The notes under the pieces: model-generated
Told to the model about the DNA's origin: nothing
The model's database searches: none
The model's input: only the letters and a program-made list of their open reading frames with translations
Shown here: piece by piece, positions 18,202 through 26,609 of the stretch
How the letters are laid out: each line of letters opens with the position of its first letter
Numbering within the stretch: the stretch's first letter is position 1
NCBI RefSeq assembly: GCF_048541825.1
Contig: NZ_CP183332.1
Coordinates: forward strand, 558,001-622,000
Reading direction: 5' to 3'
Source: Caulobacter sp048541825
GTDB taxonomy: Bacteria; Pseudomonadota; Alphaproteobacteria; Caulobacterales; Caulobacteraceae
DNA: 64,000 nt
Made by a program: the position numbers and the translations under genes

Positions 18202-19614
18202 ATGTTGGACAGCTCCCCCATTCTGGCCTCGGCCACTGACGGCAGCCTCCCGGTCCACCCGCTGTTCGAGGCCGAGCTTGAGGCCTTCCTGGCGGCGCGC
18301 CGGCCGTCGGCTCGGGTCCTGGCCGCCCAGGCCCAGTTCAAGGCCAAGGCCGGCCAGGTGCTGGTCCTGTCCGGGCCCGGCGGTCAGGTCGAGCGGGTGC
18401 TGATGGGGCTGGGGACCCGCGCCGCCGTTGATCCAGGCCTGTTCCGGACGTTGGCCGGCAAGCTGCCGGCCGGCGACTATCGCCTGGCCCGCCTGCCGCG
18501 CGGCCTGGACGCCCAGGAGGCGACCCTGGCCTTCGCCCTGGGGCTCTATCGCTTCGATCGCTACCGCAAGCGGTCTGGTGAAGCCGGGCCGCGACTGGTC
18601 GCGCCCAAGGGGGTCGACATCGCAGCGGTCATTGCGATCAGCCACGCCTGCGCCCTGGCCAAGGACATGGTCAACACCCCGGCCAATGACATGGGGCCGC
18701 TGCAGATCGAGACCATCGCCCGCGAGATCGCCGCGCAGCATGGCGCGACCCTGTCGGTGATCGTCGGCGACGACCTGCTGGCCCAGAACTATCCCGCTGT
18801 CCACGCCGTGGGCCGCGCCGCCGCGCCGCATCGCGCGCCGCGCATCCTGGAAATGAGCTGGGGCGACCCTGCCCACCCGGTGCTCGCCCTGGTCGGCAAG
18901 GGCGTGGTGTTCGACACCGGCGGTCTGGATATCAAGCCTTCGGCGGGCATGCGGCTGATGAAGAAGGACATGGGCGGCGCCGCCCATGCCCTGGCTCTGG
19001 CGCGGATGGTGATGGGCGCCAAACTGCCGGTGCGGCTGGTGGTGCTGACCCCTGTGGTCGAGAACGCCATCAGCGGCGACGCCATGCGTCCCGGCGACGT
19101 GCTGCAGACCCGCGCCGGCCTCACCGTCGAGGTGGGCAATACCGATGCCGAGGGCCGGCTGATCCTGGCCGACGCCCTGGCCCGCGCCGCCGAACACAAG
19201 CCCGCCCTGACCCTGGACCTGGCCACCCTGACCGGCGCGGCCCGCGTGGCCCTGGGGCCGTTCGTGATCCCGTTCTGGACGGCCGACGACCGGCTGGCGG
19301 GGCAGATCGAGACGGCCTCCAAGGCGACGGCCGATCTGTTGTGGCGCATGCCGCTGACCGAGGCCTATGGCGAGTCCATCGAGAGCGAGATCGCCGACCT
19401 GCAAAACGACTCCGCCGCCTGGGCCCAGGCCGGAGCGACGACGGCGGCGCTGTTCCTGCAGCGGTTCGCGCCGGCCGGCGAGGGCATCGGGCCCTGGGCC
19501 CATTTCGACCTCTATGCCTGGAACCCCAAGAGCCGGCCGGGCTATCCCGGCGGCGGCGAGGCCCAGGCGATCCGGGCGCTGTTTTCGATGCTCAAGACCC
19601 GGTTCCCGGCGTGA
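18202..19614 (+). CDS. leucyl aminopeptidase family protein (M17)
   Basis: 470 residues from the ATG at 18202. The in-frame start further upstream would run into the divergent TPR gene. M17 zinc aminopeptidase with the signature NTDAEGR at residues 313-319 and metal-binding segments KGVVFDTGGLDIKP and MKKDMGGAAHALALA. The shorter N-terminal domain places it in the PepB-like branch. It removes N-terminal residues from peptides in the cytoplasm. Its stop overlaps the GTG start of the NlpC/P60 gene by four bases. Confidence 0.9.
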   Translation: MLDSSPILASATDGSLPVHPLFEAELEAFLAARRPSARVLAAQAQFKAKAGQVLVLSGPGGQVERVLMGLGTRAAVDPGLFRTLAGKLPAGDYRLARLPRGLDAQEATLAFALGLYRFDRYRKRSGEAGPRLVAPKGVDIAAVIAISHACALAKDMVNTPANDMGPLQIETIAREIAAQHGATLSVIVGDDLLAQNYPAVHAVGRAAAPHRAPRILEMSWGDPAHPVLALVGKGVVFDTGGLDIKPSAGMRLMKKDMGGAAHALALARMVMGAKLPVRLVVLTPVVENAISGDAMRPGDVLQTRAGLTVEVGNTDAEGRLILADALARAAEHKPALTLDLATLTGAARVALGPFVIPFWTADDRLAGQIETASKATADLLWRMPLTEAYGESIESEIADLQNDSAAWAQAGATTAALFLQRFAPAGEGIGPWAHFDLYAWNPKSRPGYPGGGEAQAIRALFSMLKTRFPA

Positions 19615-20447
19615 GCGCGCCCGACCGCCGCCTGACCCTTGTTCGCGACGGCCTGGCCGATGTGCGGCTGCAGGGTCTGGTCTCCGCCGAGCGCTTCGCC
19701 ACCGCCACGCCGATGCAGGCCAGCGCGCCAATTGCCTCGATCCGCAAGGCGCCCGCCCCCGACGCCGAGCAGGAAGACCAGCTGGCCTTTGGCGAGCGCT
19801 TCGACATGCTGTTCGAGGTTGATGGCTTCGCTTTCGGTCAGGCCCGCCGCGACGGCTATGTGGGCTATGTCACCAGCGACGCCCTGTCGGCGCCCGTCCT
19901 GGCGCCCACCCATCGGGTATCGGCGATCCGCACCTATAGCTTCAGCGAGCCCGACATCAAGTCGGCCATTGTCGGCCTCTATAGCCTCAACGCTCTGGTC
20001 ACGGTCGATGCGCGCGAGGGGCGCTTTGTCCGGGGCGCTCGCTCCGGCTGGTTCATCGAGGCGCATCTGACGCCGGTCGGCCGGGGCGAGAGTGACTATG
20101 TCGCCGTCGCCCAGCGGTTCCTGGGCGCGCCCTATCAGTGGGGCGGACGCGAGTCGCTGGGCCTGGACTGCTCGGCCCTGATCCAGCAGTCCCTGGCGGC
20201 CTGCAACCGCGCCTGCCCGCGCGACACCGACCTGCAGCGCGGCTTCTTTCCGGAAATCGACGCCTCGGAGCGTCGTCGCGGGGATCTGGTGTTCTGGAAG
20301 GGCCACGTGGCCATCCTGCTGGACCCCGACACGATCCTGCACGCCAACGCCCACCACATGGCCACGGCCATCGAGCCCCTGGCCCAGGCCATAGCCCGCA
20401 TCGAGGCCGCCGGCGTGGGTGCGCCGCTGGGGTATCGCCGGGCTTGA
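19611..20447 (+). CDS. NlpC/P60 family (C40) peptidase with SH3-like domains
   Basis: 278 residues starting at a GTG that overlaps the aminopeptidase stop. The N-terminal half has SH3b-like strands (DMLFEVDGFAFGQARRDGYVGYV). The C-terminal catalytic domain carries the cysteine in GLDCSALIQ (residue 187) and the histidine in GHVAILLD (residue 232). This family cuts gamma-D-Glu-diaminopimelate bonds in cell-wall peptides. No signal peptide is evident. Together with the upstream aminopeptidase this suggests recycling of muropeptides in the cytoplasm. Confidence 0.88.
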   Translation: MSAPDRRLTLVRDGLADVRLQGLVSAERFATATPMQASAPIASIRKAPAPDAEQEDQLAFGERFDMLFEVDGFAFGQARRDGYVGYVTSDALSAPVLAPTHRVSAIRTYSFSEPDIKSAIVGLYSLNALVTVDAREGRFVRGARSGWFIEAHLTPVGRGESDYVAVAQRFLGAPYQWGGRESLGLDCSALIQQSLAACNRACPRDTDLQRGFFPEIDASERRRGDLVFWKGHVAILLDPDTILHANAHHMATAIEPLAQAIARIEAAGVGAPLGYRRA

Positions 20448-20458
20448 AGCAAAGAAAA

Positions 20459-20486
20459 AGGGCCGCGAAGCGAACTTCGCGGCCCT
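20459..20486. terminator. bidirectional terminator between converging genes
   Basis: A perfect 12-bp stem (20459-20470 with 20475-20486) closes a CGAA loop. It is flanked by an A-rich stretch on the left and a T-containing one on the right, and lies between the peptidase and cytochrome genes that converge here. Confidence 0.8.
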
Positions 20487-20511
20487 CGATCTTGTTTCGA
20501 CGAAACGCCCG

Positions 20512-21171
20512 TTAAGGAGCGGCAGGCGCCGCAGCCGGAGCGGCGGGCGCGCCAGCGGGGGCAGCGCCGGCTTCCGGGGCCGTCGCCGGAGCGCCTTCGG
20601 CCGGAGCGGCAGCAGCTTCGGCGGGCTTGGGCGCCGGCACCGGCAGGGTCGAACCCAGGCTGTGCAGATAGGCGATGATCGCCACCCGGTCTTCCTGCTT
20701 CTTCAGGCCGACGAAGCTCATATTGGTGCCCGAAACGTACTTTCCCGGCGCCTTGAGGAATTCGTACATGTGGTCATAGTCCCACACCGGGTTCTTGGCG
20801 CCGAATTCCTTCATCGCGCCGGAATAGGTGTAGCCGGCGTGCGAGCCGGGCTGGTGGCCCAGAATGCCGTACAGGCCGGGACCGATGCCATTGGCGCCGC
20901 CAGCCTCTACCTTGTGGCACGCGGCGCATTTGGCGGCGACGGCCTGGCCGGCGGCGATATTGGCCGGCAGCAGCAGGGCGGTGCCCCAGTCGGGCGCGAC
21001 CTCGACAGCAGCGGCGCCGCCGCCGGTCGACTCTTCGACCGCGATTTCGTAACCGGCCTTCTCGACCTCGTGCTTCTGGAACACGATGGTCGATGCTTCA
21101 CGCAGACCGAAAATAACCAGGCCGGTCAGCAGCACGCCGCCAGCAATCTTGTTGAACGTCAGGTCGCTCAT
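20512..21171 (-). CDS. membrane-anchored class I cytochrome c (CycM-like)
   Basis: 219 residues. One N-terminal helix (about 9-28) that probably stays as an anchor, a linker, then a cytochrome c domain with haem site CAACH at residues 82-86 and axial methionine in VSGTNMSFVGLKK. The C-terminal 45 residues are an Ala/Pro-rich tail. Related CycM proteins carry electrons between the bc1 complex and terminal oxidase in alphaproteobacteria. It lies divergently from kdsB. Confidence 0.85.
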   Translation of the reverse strand: MSDLTFNKIAGGVLLTGLVIFGLREASTIVFQKHEVEKAGYEIAVEESTGGGAAAVEVAPDWGTALLLPANIAAGQAVAAKCAACHKVEAGGANGIGPGLYGILGHQPGSHAGYTYSGAMKEFGAKNPVWDYDHMYEFLKAPGKYVSGTNMSFVGLKKQEDRVAIIAYLHSLGSTLPVPAPKPAEAAAAPAEGAPATAPEAGAAPAGAPAAPAAAPAAP

Positions 21172-21316
21172 CTCAGCCTTGTCAGCCTCTTACCGGCCCG
21201 CCTGAGGCGGGGCCCAAACCCGCGGCGAGGAATCCCCCGCGCGCGCCTCTTGTTGCGCTCGCGTCTCTTACACGCTACCGCCCCTCGCGCAACCGGGCAG
21301 CAGCGATATTGAACTC

Positions 21317-22090
21317 ATGAACCCTATCGTCCTGATCCCCGCCCGCATGGCGGCCACCCGTCTGCCCAACAAGCCGCTGGCCGATATCGGCGGCCTGCCG
21401 ATGATTGTCCGCGTTCTGAACCAGGCGCTGAAGGCCAATATCGGCCCGGTGGCCGTGGCTGCGGGCGATCCGGAGATCGTCGCGGCCGTACGTGCGACAG
21501 GTGGTCGCGCCGTGCTGACCGACCCGGATCTGCCCTCGGGCTCTGACCGGATCCTGGCGGCGCTGGCGGAGCTGGATCCGCATTTTGAGCACGATGTAGT
21601 GATCAATCTGCAGGGCGACATGCCGTTCGTCGATCCGTCGGTGCTGAGCGCCTGCGCCGGCCTGCTGGAAGATTTTGGCGACTGCGACATCGCCACCGTC
21701 GTCGCTGCCGAGGCCTCGCCGGCCGACCGGACCAATCCCGACGTGGTGAAAGCCGTGCTGGCCATGGAGGACGACGGCCGCAGCGGCCGCGCGCTCTATT
21801 TCACCCGCTCAACACTCTATGGCGACGGCCCCGTCTGGCGCCATATCGGTATCTATGGCTACCGCCGAGAGGCTCTCGAGGCGTTCAACGCCGCCGCGCC
21901 CTCGCCGCTGGAAAAGCGCGAGAAGCTGGAGCAACTGCGGGCCATGGAACTGGGCATGACGATCCGCGCCGCCGTGGCGGCCGAGGCGCCCATCTCCGTC
22001 GATAATCCTTCGGACCTTGAGGCGGCGCGTCGCGCCGCCGGGCCTTCCGATCTCGAAGCCGCGCGTATCCAGGCTGGAAACCAAGCATGA
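21317..22090 (+). CDS. kdsB: 3-deoxy-manno-octulosonate cytidylyltransferase (KdsB)
   Basis: 257 residues. Activates Kdo as CMP-Kdo for lipopolysaccharide inner core. N-terminal IPARMAATRLPNKPLADIGG is the nucleotide-binding loop, and INLQGDMPFVDP and HIGIYGYRREAL are family blocks. The C-terminus has a tandem octad, PSDLEAAR at about residues 230-237 and again at 242-249, where most KdsB proteins have one copy. It overlaps pheA by four bases. Confidence 0.92.
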   Translation: MNPIVLIPARMAATRLPNKPLADIGGLPMIVRVLNQALKANIGPVAVAAGDPEIVAAVRATGGRAVLTDPDLPSGSDRILAALAELDPHFEHDVVINLQGDMPFVDPSVLSACAGLLEDFGDCDIATVVAAEASPADRTNPDVVKAVLAMEDDGRSGRALYFTRSTLYGDGPVWRHIGIYGYRREALEAFNAAAPSPLEKREKLEQLRAMELGMTIRAAVAAEAPISVDNPSDLEAARRAAGPSDLEAARIQAGNQA

Positions 22091-22935
22091 GCACCCTCAA
22101 GAAGATCGCCTTCCAGGGCGAACCCGGCGCCAACAGCCACGAGGCCTGCCGCACCTATTTTCCGGACTACGAGGCCTATCCCTGCGCCACCTTCCAGGAG
22201 GCGTTCGAGGCCATCAAGACCGGGGTCTGCGAACTGGGCATGATCCCGATCGAGAACTCGATCGCCGGCCGCGTGGCCGACGTGCACCACCTGCTGCCGG
22301 CCTCGGGCCTGAAGATCATCGGCGAGCGGTTCAAGCCGATCCGCTTCCAGCTGATGGCCAATCCGGGCGTCAAGCTGGAGGACATCAAGGTCGTGGCCTC
22401 GATGCCGATCGCCCTGGCCCAGTGCCGCAACAGCCTGCGCAAGCTGGGCGTGGCGACCGAGGGCGCGGGCGACACCGCCGGCGCCGCCAAGGCCCTGGCG
22501 CTCAAGCCCGACCCGACGCGCGGCGCCGTGGCCCCGGCCCTGGCGGCGGAGATCTATGGCTTGGACATCCTAGCTAGCGACATCGAGGACGAGCGCCACA
22601 ACACCACCCGCTTCCTGGTGATGACGGCCGACACCACCCCGACCCCGCCGGCCTTCACCCATCGCTGCGTGACCAGCTTCGTGTTCAAGGTTAGGAACCT
22701 GCCGGCCGCGCTCTACAAGGCCATGGGCGGTTTCGCGACCAACGGCGTCAACATGACCAAGCTGGAAAGCTACATGGAAGACGGCGCCTTCACGGCCACC
22801 TTCTTCTACGCCGAGGTCGACGGCCGTCCCGAGGATCGGTCGTTGGCGTTGGCCTTCGACGAGTTGAAGTTCTTCTCGGACAAGTTCGAAATCCTCGGGG
22901 TTTACCCGGCCGATGCGTTCCGGGATCGGACGTAG
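22087..22935 (+). CDS. pheA: prephenate dehydratase (PheA)
   Basis: 282 residues, a monofunctional enzyme without a chorismate mutase domain. The PDT domain occupies about 1-185, with the NTTRF catalytic motif near residue 174. A C-terminal ACT domain (TSFVFKVRNLPAALYKAMGGFATNGVNMTKLESYM) would bind phenylalanine for feedback control. It converts prephenate to phenylpyruvate in phenylalanine synthesis. It is translationally coupled to kdsB. Confidence 0.93.
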   Translation: MSTLKKIAFQGEPGANSHEACRTYFPDYEAYPCATFQEAFEAIKTGVCELGMIPIENSIAGRVADVHHLLPASGLKIIGERFKPIRFQLMANPGVKLEDIKVVASMPIALAQCRNSLRKLGVATEGAGDTAGAAKALALKPDPTRGAVAPALAAEIYGLDILASDIEDERHNTTRFLVMTADTTPTPPAFTHRCVTSFVFKVRNLPAALYKAMGGFATNGVNMTKLESYMEDGAFTATFFYAEVDGRPEDRSLALAFDELKFFSDKFEILGVYPADAFRDRT

Positions 22936-22945
22936 GCGCTAGATC

Positions 22946-23048
22946 CTCCCCCTCTGGGGGAGGTGGCCCAGAGGGCCGGAGGGGGCAGCGCGGCGTTCGC
23001 TCAGCTATCCCCCCAGTCGCTCCGCGACAGCTCCCCCAGAGGGGGGAG
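22946..23048. repeat. C-rich palindromic intergenic repeat (REP-like)
   Basis: Outer arms of 17-18 bases (22946-22962 and 23031-23048) are reverse complements apart from one base of length, each itself a CCCC-CTCT-GGGG type hairpin. A similar design recurs at 26469-26606 and 50885-50998. It sits between pheA and the MAPEG gene and could be a transcription-termination or RNA-stability element. Confidence 0.65.
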
Positions 23049-23135
23049 CCGCTTTCCCACACGGCAAGCTTCGCAGTCACGCCGTTCTTCGCCTAAGCTC
23101 CCCGCACAAACAAAACGTCCGGGGAGGGACGCTCC

Positions 23136-23552
23136 ATGAATACGATGATCGCGCCGGTTATGGCGCTGGTGGCCTGGTCGCTGGTGATCTGGCTGTGGAT
23201 GTATGTCCGCCGCATCCCGGCCATGGCCAAGGCCGGCGTCAAGCCGCAGGACGCCGCCTTTCCGGGTTCGCTGGACGTGCTGCCGGCCGGGGCTCGCCAG
23301 GCAGCCGACAACTACAACCACCTGATGGAACAGCCGACCATCTTCTACGCCGCCGCTCTGGCGATCGCCGTGGCCGGGCATGGCGACGATCTGGCGATGA
23401 AGCTGGCCTGGGCCTATGTGGGCCTGCGGGTGCTGCACAGCCTGGTGCAGGTGACGGTGAACGTCGTGAACCTGCGGTTCCTGCTGTTTGCGACCTCGAC
23501 GATCACCCTGGCGGTGATGGTCGTGCGAGAGCTGATGAAGATCTGGGGTTAG
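23136..23552 (+). CDS. MAPEG family membrane protein
   Basis: 138 residues with four predicted membrane helices. ADNYNHLMEQPTIFYAAALA is the MAPEG signature (an Asn-rich loop followed by helix 2), and YVGLRVLHSLVQVTVN is the conserved third helix start. The eukaryotic relatives are glutathione-dependent enzymes; the bacterial proteins mostly have no known substrate. A GGGAGGGAC ribosome site precedes the ATG. Confidence 0.82.
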   Translation: MNTMIAPVMALVAWSLVIWLWMYVRRIPAMAKAGVKPQDAAFPGSLDVLPAGARQAADNYNHLMEQPTIFYAAALAIAVAGHGDDLAMKLAWAYVGLRVLHSLVQVTVNVVNLRFLLFATSTITLAVMVVRELMKIWG

Positions 23553-23561
23553 GTCCCCGTG

Positions 23562-24062
23562 TCACAGCCGGCGGTCGTATCTCACGAGATGCAGACCGTC
23601 GGCGGTGATTTCGCCCTGGAACTGGAATTTCGCCTTTAGAAGCACGCCGATCGATCCGGCGTTCTCCGCCAAGGCGACGGCCGTGATGCGGTCGACCCGC
23701 AGCGTGTCCCTGCCAAAATCGCAAGCCGCGAGCGCCGCCTCGCAGGCATAGCCCTGTCCCCAGGCGCTTACGTCGAACATGTAGATCAGCTCTGGACTAT
23801 CGAGGCCTGTCGAATGCCGCAGACCCGCGTGGCCGATCAACCGCTGGCTTGACCTTTCGATCACGGCCCAGGGCCAATAACCCTTCTGCCAAGCCTCCTC
23901 GCTCCAAGCCTCCAGGAATGATCCGGCGGTGTGCTGGGCCTGGGTCGTGTCGCGCTCGTTAGGCAGATAGCGGACCACCTCGGGTTGGGCCCAGATCGCG
24001 GCGTAGGCCGCCAGATCATCAGGTGCGAACGGGCGTAGAAGCAGGCGCGCCGTCTCGATCAT
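23562..24062 (-). CDS. GNAT family acetyltransferase (RimJ/RimL-like)
   Basis: 166 residues. N-terminal ETARLLLRPFAPDDLAAYAAIW and the acetyl-CoA segment FDVSAWGQGYACEAALAACDFG fit the GNAT fold of the RimJ/RimL branch; AENAGSIGVLLKAKFQF is the usual C-terminal strand-helix. The substrate could be a protein N-terminus, an amino acid or a small molecule and cannot be read from sequence. It lies 31 bases after the nadC stop on the same strand and might be read from the nad transcript. Confidence 0.82.
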   Translation of the reverse strand: MIETARLLLRPFAPDDLAAYAAIWAQPEVVRYLPNERDTTQAQHTAGSFLEAWSEEAWQKGYWPWAVIERSSQRLIGHAGLRHSTGLDSPELIYMFDVSAWGQGYACEAALAACDFGRDTLRVDRITAVALAENAGSIGVLLKAKFQFQGEITADGLHLVRYDRRL

Positions 24063-24092
24063 CGCATCCGGGTCCCCTCTTAGAGGCGCAGG

Positions 24093-24941
24093 CTAAACCG
24101 CGTCCAGCCCGATATCCAGCACCGGCGCCGAGTGCGTCAGGGCCCCGACGCTGATCACGTCCACGCCGGTCTCGGCGATGGCCCGCACGGTGGTCAGGTT
24201 GACGCCGCCGGAGGCCTCCAGCACCGCCTGGCCCTTGGCCAGCGCGACGGCCGTCCGCAGGTCGTCGAGGCTGAAATTGTCCAGCATCACCACGTCGGGA
24301 CCGTGCTTCAGCGCGTCTTCCAGCTGGTCCAGGCCGTCGACCTCGACCTCGACCTTGACCAGATGCCCGGCGAAGGCTCGCGCCCGGCGGACGGCTTCGC
24401 CGACCCCGCCGCAGGCCGCGACGTGGTTGTCCTTGATCAGGATGGCGTCATCCAGGCCAAAGCGATGATTGATCCCGCCGCCGCAGCGCACGGCGTACTT
24501 TTCCAGGGCCCGCAGGCCCGGCGTGGTCTTGCGGGTGTCGACGATGGTCGCGCCGGTGCCCTCGACCAGACGCACATAGGCCCGGGTCAGGGTGGCGATG
24601 CCCGACAGCCGGCCCAGCAGGTTCAGCCCGGTCCGCTCGGCCGCCAGCACGGCGCGGGCATTGCCTTCGGCGCGGGCCAGTACTGTGCCCGGCGCGCAGT
24701 CGGCGCCGTCGGGCGTGACGATCTCGAAGCTCGCCGTTGGGTCCATCGCCGCCAGGGCCAACCGCGCACAGGACAGGCCCGCGACGCGACCGTCCTGGCG
24801 GGCGGCGAACACCACCGACAGCCGGGCGTCGGCGTCGATACAGGCCTGGGCGGTGATGTCGCCGGCCCGTCCGAGATCCTCGGCCAAGGCCATGTCGATG
24901 ATCGGGCGGATCAGCAGGTCGGGGAGGGGAGAAAGCGTCAT
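24093..24941 (-). CDS. nadC: quinolinate phosphoribosyltransferase (NadC)
   Basis: 282 residues. The ATG at 24941 overlaps the nadB stop by four bases and yields the usual length; the longer reading frame is a shadow across nadB. Converts quinolinate and PRPP to nicotinate mononucleotide. DTRKTTPGLRALEKYAVRCGGGINHR and LIKDNHVAACGG are the active-site blocks, with VEVEVDGLDQLEDAL and DVVMLDNFS following. Confidence 0.95.
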   Translation of the reverse strand: MTLSPLPDLLIRPIIDMALAEDLGRAGDITAQACIDADARLSVVFAARQDGRVAGLSCARLALAAMDPTASFEIVTPDGADCAPGTVLARAEGNARAVLAAERTGLNLLGRLSGIATLTRAYVRLVEGTGATIVDTRKTTPGLRALEKYAVRCGGGINHRFGLDDAILIKDNHVAACGGVGEAVRRARAFAGHLVKVEVEVDGLDQLEDALKHGPDVVMLDNFSLDDLRTAVALAKGQAVLEASGGVNLTTVRAIAETGVDVISVGALTHSAPVLDIGLDAV

Positions 24942-26455
24942 TCGGCGGCGTAACGTACGGGGCGGCCCGTTTCCAGGTCCTCGAGCGTGATGAAGGTGCG
25001 CTGCGGCGCGGCGGTCGCGGGGAAGTCGGCGCGGAAATGACCACCCCGGCTTTCCTCGCGCGCCAGGGCGGCGGCGACGATCAGGCGTGCGGCGACGACG
25101 GTGGGGCAGGGGCCATAGGCGGGCTCCAGGGCCTCGATCTGGTCCAGAAGCCGGGTCAGGCCCCCAGCATCGCGGATCACCCCAGCGTCGCGGCTCATGG
25201 CCTTGCGCAGGGTCTGCAGAACACCGGCGGGCAGGTCGGGCAGGGGCTCCAGCGACACGGGCTCGCCGCCGATGACCTTTTCCACCGCCGCCGCTCGGCC
25301 GGCGCGGGCCCCGAACACCGCGGCTTCCAGCAGGCTGTTGGAAGCCAGGCGGTTGGCGCCGTGCACGCCGGTGGCGGCGCATTCGCCGGCGGCGTAGAGG
25401 CCGGGCAGGGAGGTCTGGCCGTCCAGGTCCGTGGCCACGCCGCCCATGTGATAGTGCACGGCTGGAACCACCGGGATCATGGCGCGGCGCGGATCGACGC
25501 CGCCGCTCATGCAGGCTTCGAACACGGCCGGGAATTCCTTGGGGAAGTGGCCGCCGACCACGACTGTGGCGTCGAGGAAGGCCCCGCGGCCGGCCTCCCG
25601 CTCGGCATGGATGGCGCGGGCCACCACGTCACGCGGGGCCAGTTCCCGGGCCGGGTGGTAGTCGGCCATGAAGGCGCGGGCGTCGGCATTGCGCAGGATC
25701 GCGCCTTCGCCGCGCAGGGCCTCGGTGGCCAGTGGAGCGGGATCGCGGCCGATGTCGATGGCCGTGGGGTGGAACTGCACAAACTCGGCATCGGCGATCA
25801 CCGCGCCGGCGAGCGCCGCCAGGCCCAGGCCTTCGCCGCGCACTTCGGCGGGCGTGGTGGTAACCGCATAGAGGCCGCCGACGCCGCCGGTCGCCAGGAT
25901 CACCGAGGGGCTCAGGATCTCGACCAGCTTGCCGTCGATCTCGGCGAGCACGCCGATCACCCGACCTGTCGCGTCCTGCAGCAGGCGGCGGGCGCGGGCC
26001 TTCTCGCGCACCTCGATGCCGGGCGCAGCGCGGACAGCGGCGATGACGGCGGCCATGATCGCGGCGCCGGCCCCGTCACCGCCCACGCGGGCGACGCGGG
26101 CTACGGAGTGCGCCGCTTCCAGGCTCAGCGTGAAGTCGCCGTCCTTGGTGTCAAACGGTGCGCCGAGCGCGGCCAGCAGGCGAACGGCGTCGGGGCCTTC
26201 GCGGGTCAGCAGGTCGACGGCCTCGGGGTCGCAAAGGCCTGCGCCGGCTGCGGCCGTGTCGGCAGCGTGCAGGGCCGGGGTGTCGTCGGCCGAAAGGGCC
26301 GCGGCCATTCCGCCCTGCGCCCAGGCGCTGGAGCAGCCGGTCGCCAGCGGCGTCGGCGAGAGCACGAGGGCGCGCTTGGCCGCGAGCGCGGCGGTGAGGC
26401 CCGCGAGGCCGGCCCCGAGGATCACGGGGCCGTCAAAGATCAGACGATCGGTCAT
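24938..26455 (-). CDS. nadB: L-aspartate oxidase (NadB)
   Basis: 505 residues, start taken at MTDRLIFDGP (26455). Flavoprotein that makes iminoaspartate from aspartate for quinolinate synthesis. The FAD-binding GAGLAGLTAALAAK near the N-terminus, SAWAQGGMAAA and VQFHPTAI are diagnostic of the fumarate reductase/NadB family. It is separated from nadA upstream by a 154-base palindromic repeat and coupled to nadC. Confidence 0.95.
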   Translation of the reverse strand: MTDRLIFDGPVILGAGLAGLTAALAAKRALVLSPTPLATGCSSAWAQGGMAAALSADDTPALHAADTAAAGAGLCDPEAVDLLTREGPDAVRLLAALGAPFDTKDGDFTLSLEAAHSVARVARVGGDGAGAAIMAAVIAAVRAAPGIEVREKARARRLLQDATGRVIGVLAEIDGKLVEILSPSVILATGGVGGLYAVTTTPAEVRGEGLGLAALAGAVIADAEFVQFHPTAIDIGRDPAPLATEALRGEGAILRNADARAFMADYHPARELAPRDVVARAIHAEREAGRGAFLDATVVVGGHFPKEFPAVFEACMSGGVDPRRAMIPVVPAVHYHMGGVATDLDGQTSLPGLYAAGECAATGVHGANRLASNSLLEAAVFGARAGRAAAVEKVIGGEPVSLEPLPDLPAGVLQTLRKAMSRDAGVIRDAGGLTRLLDQIEALEPAYGPCPTVVAARLIVAAALAREESRGGHFRADFPATAAPQRTFITLEDLETGRPVRYAAE

Positions 26456-26468
26456 TTCACACTCCACT

Positions 26469-26606
26469 CCCTTCCCCTTGATGGGGAAGGGTCGGGGATG
26501 GGGGTGAACGCGAAGCGTTCAGCCATCGGCGAAGGCGGGAGGGGCAGGGGCGGCTGAACCTCAGCATCACCCCCATCCCAACCCTTCCCCCATCAAGGGG
26601 GAAGGG
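26469..26606. repeat. large palindromic repeat between nadA and nadB (REP-like)
   Basis: Imperfect reverse-complement arms of nearly 40 bases, about 26469-26507 and 26567-26606, each rich in CCTTCCCC/GGGGAAGG blocks and containing a hairpin. The central part contains CTGAACCTCAGCA, which also occurs in the repeat near 50935. It lies within what would otherwise be a nadA-nadB-nadC operon and may tune expression of the distal genes. Confidence 0.7.
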
Positions 26607-26609
26607 CTC

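Noticed and set aside
24942..25382. NadC with a 147-residue N-terminal extension
   Set aside because: The extension is an Arg/Pro-rich shadow of nadB. The ATG at 24941 with four-base overlap gives the normal length.
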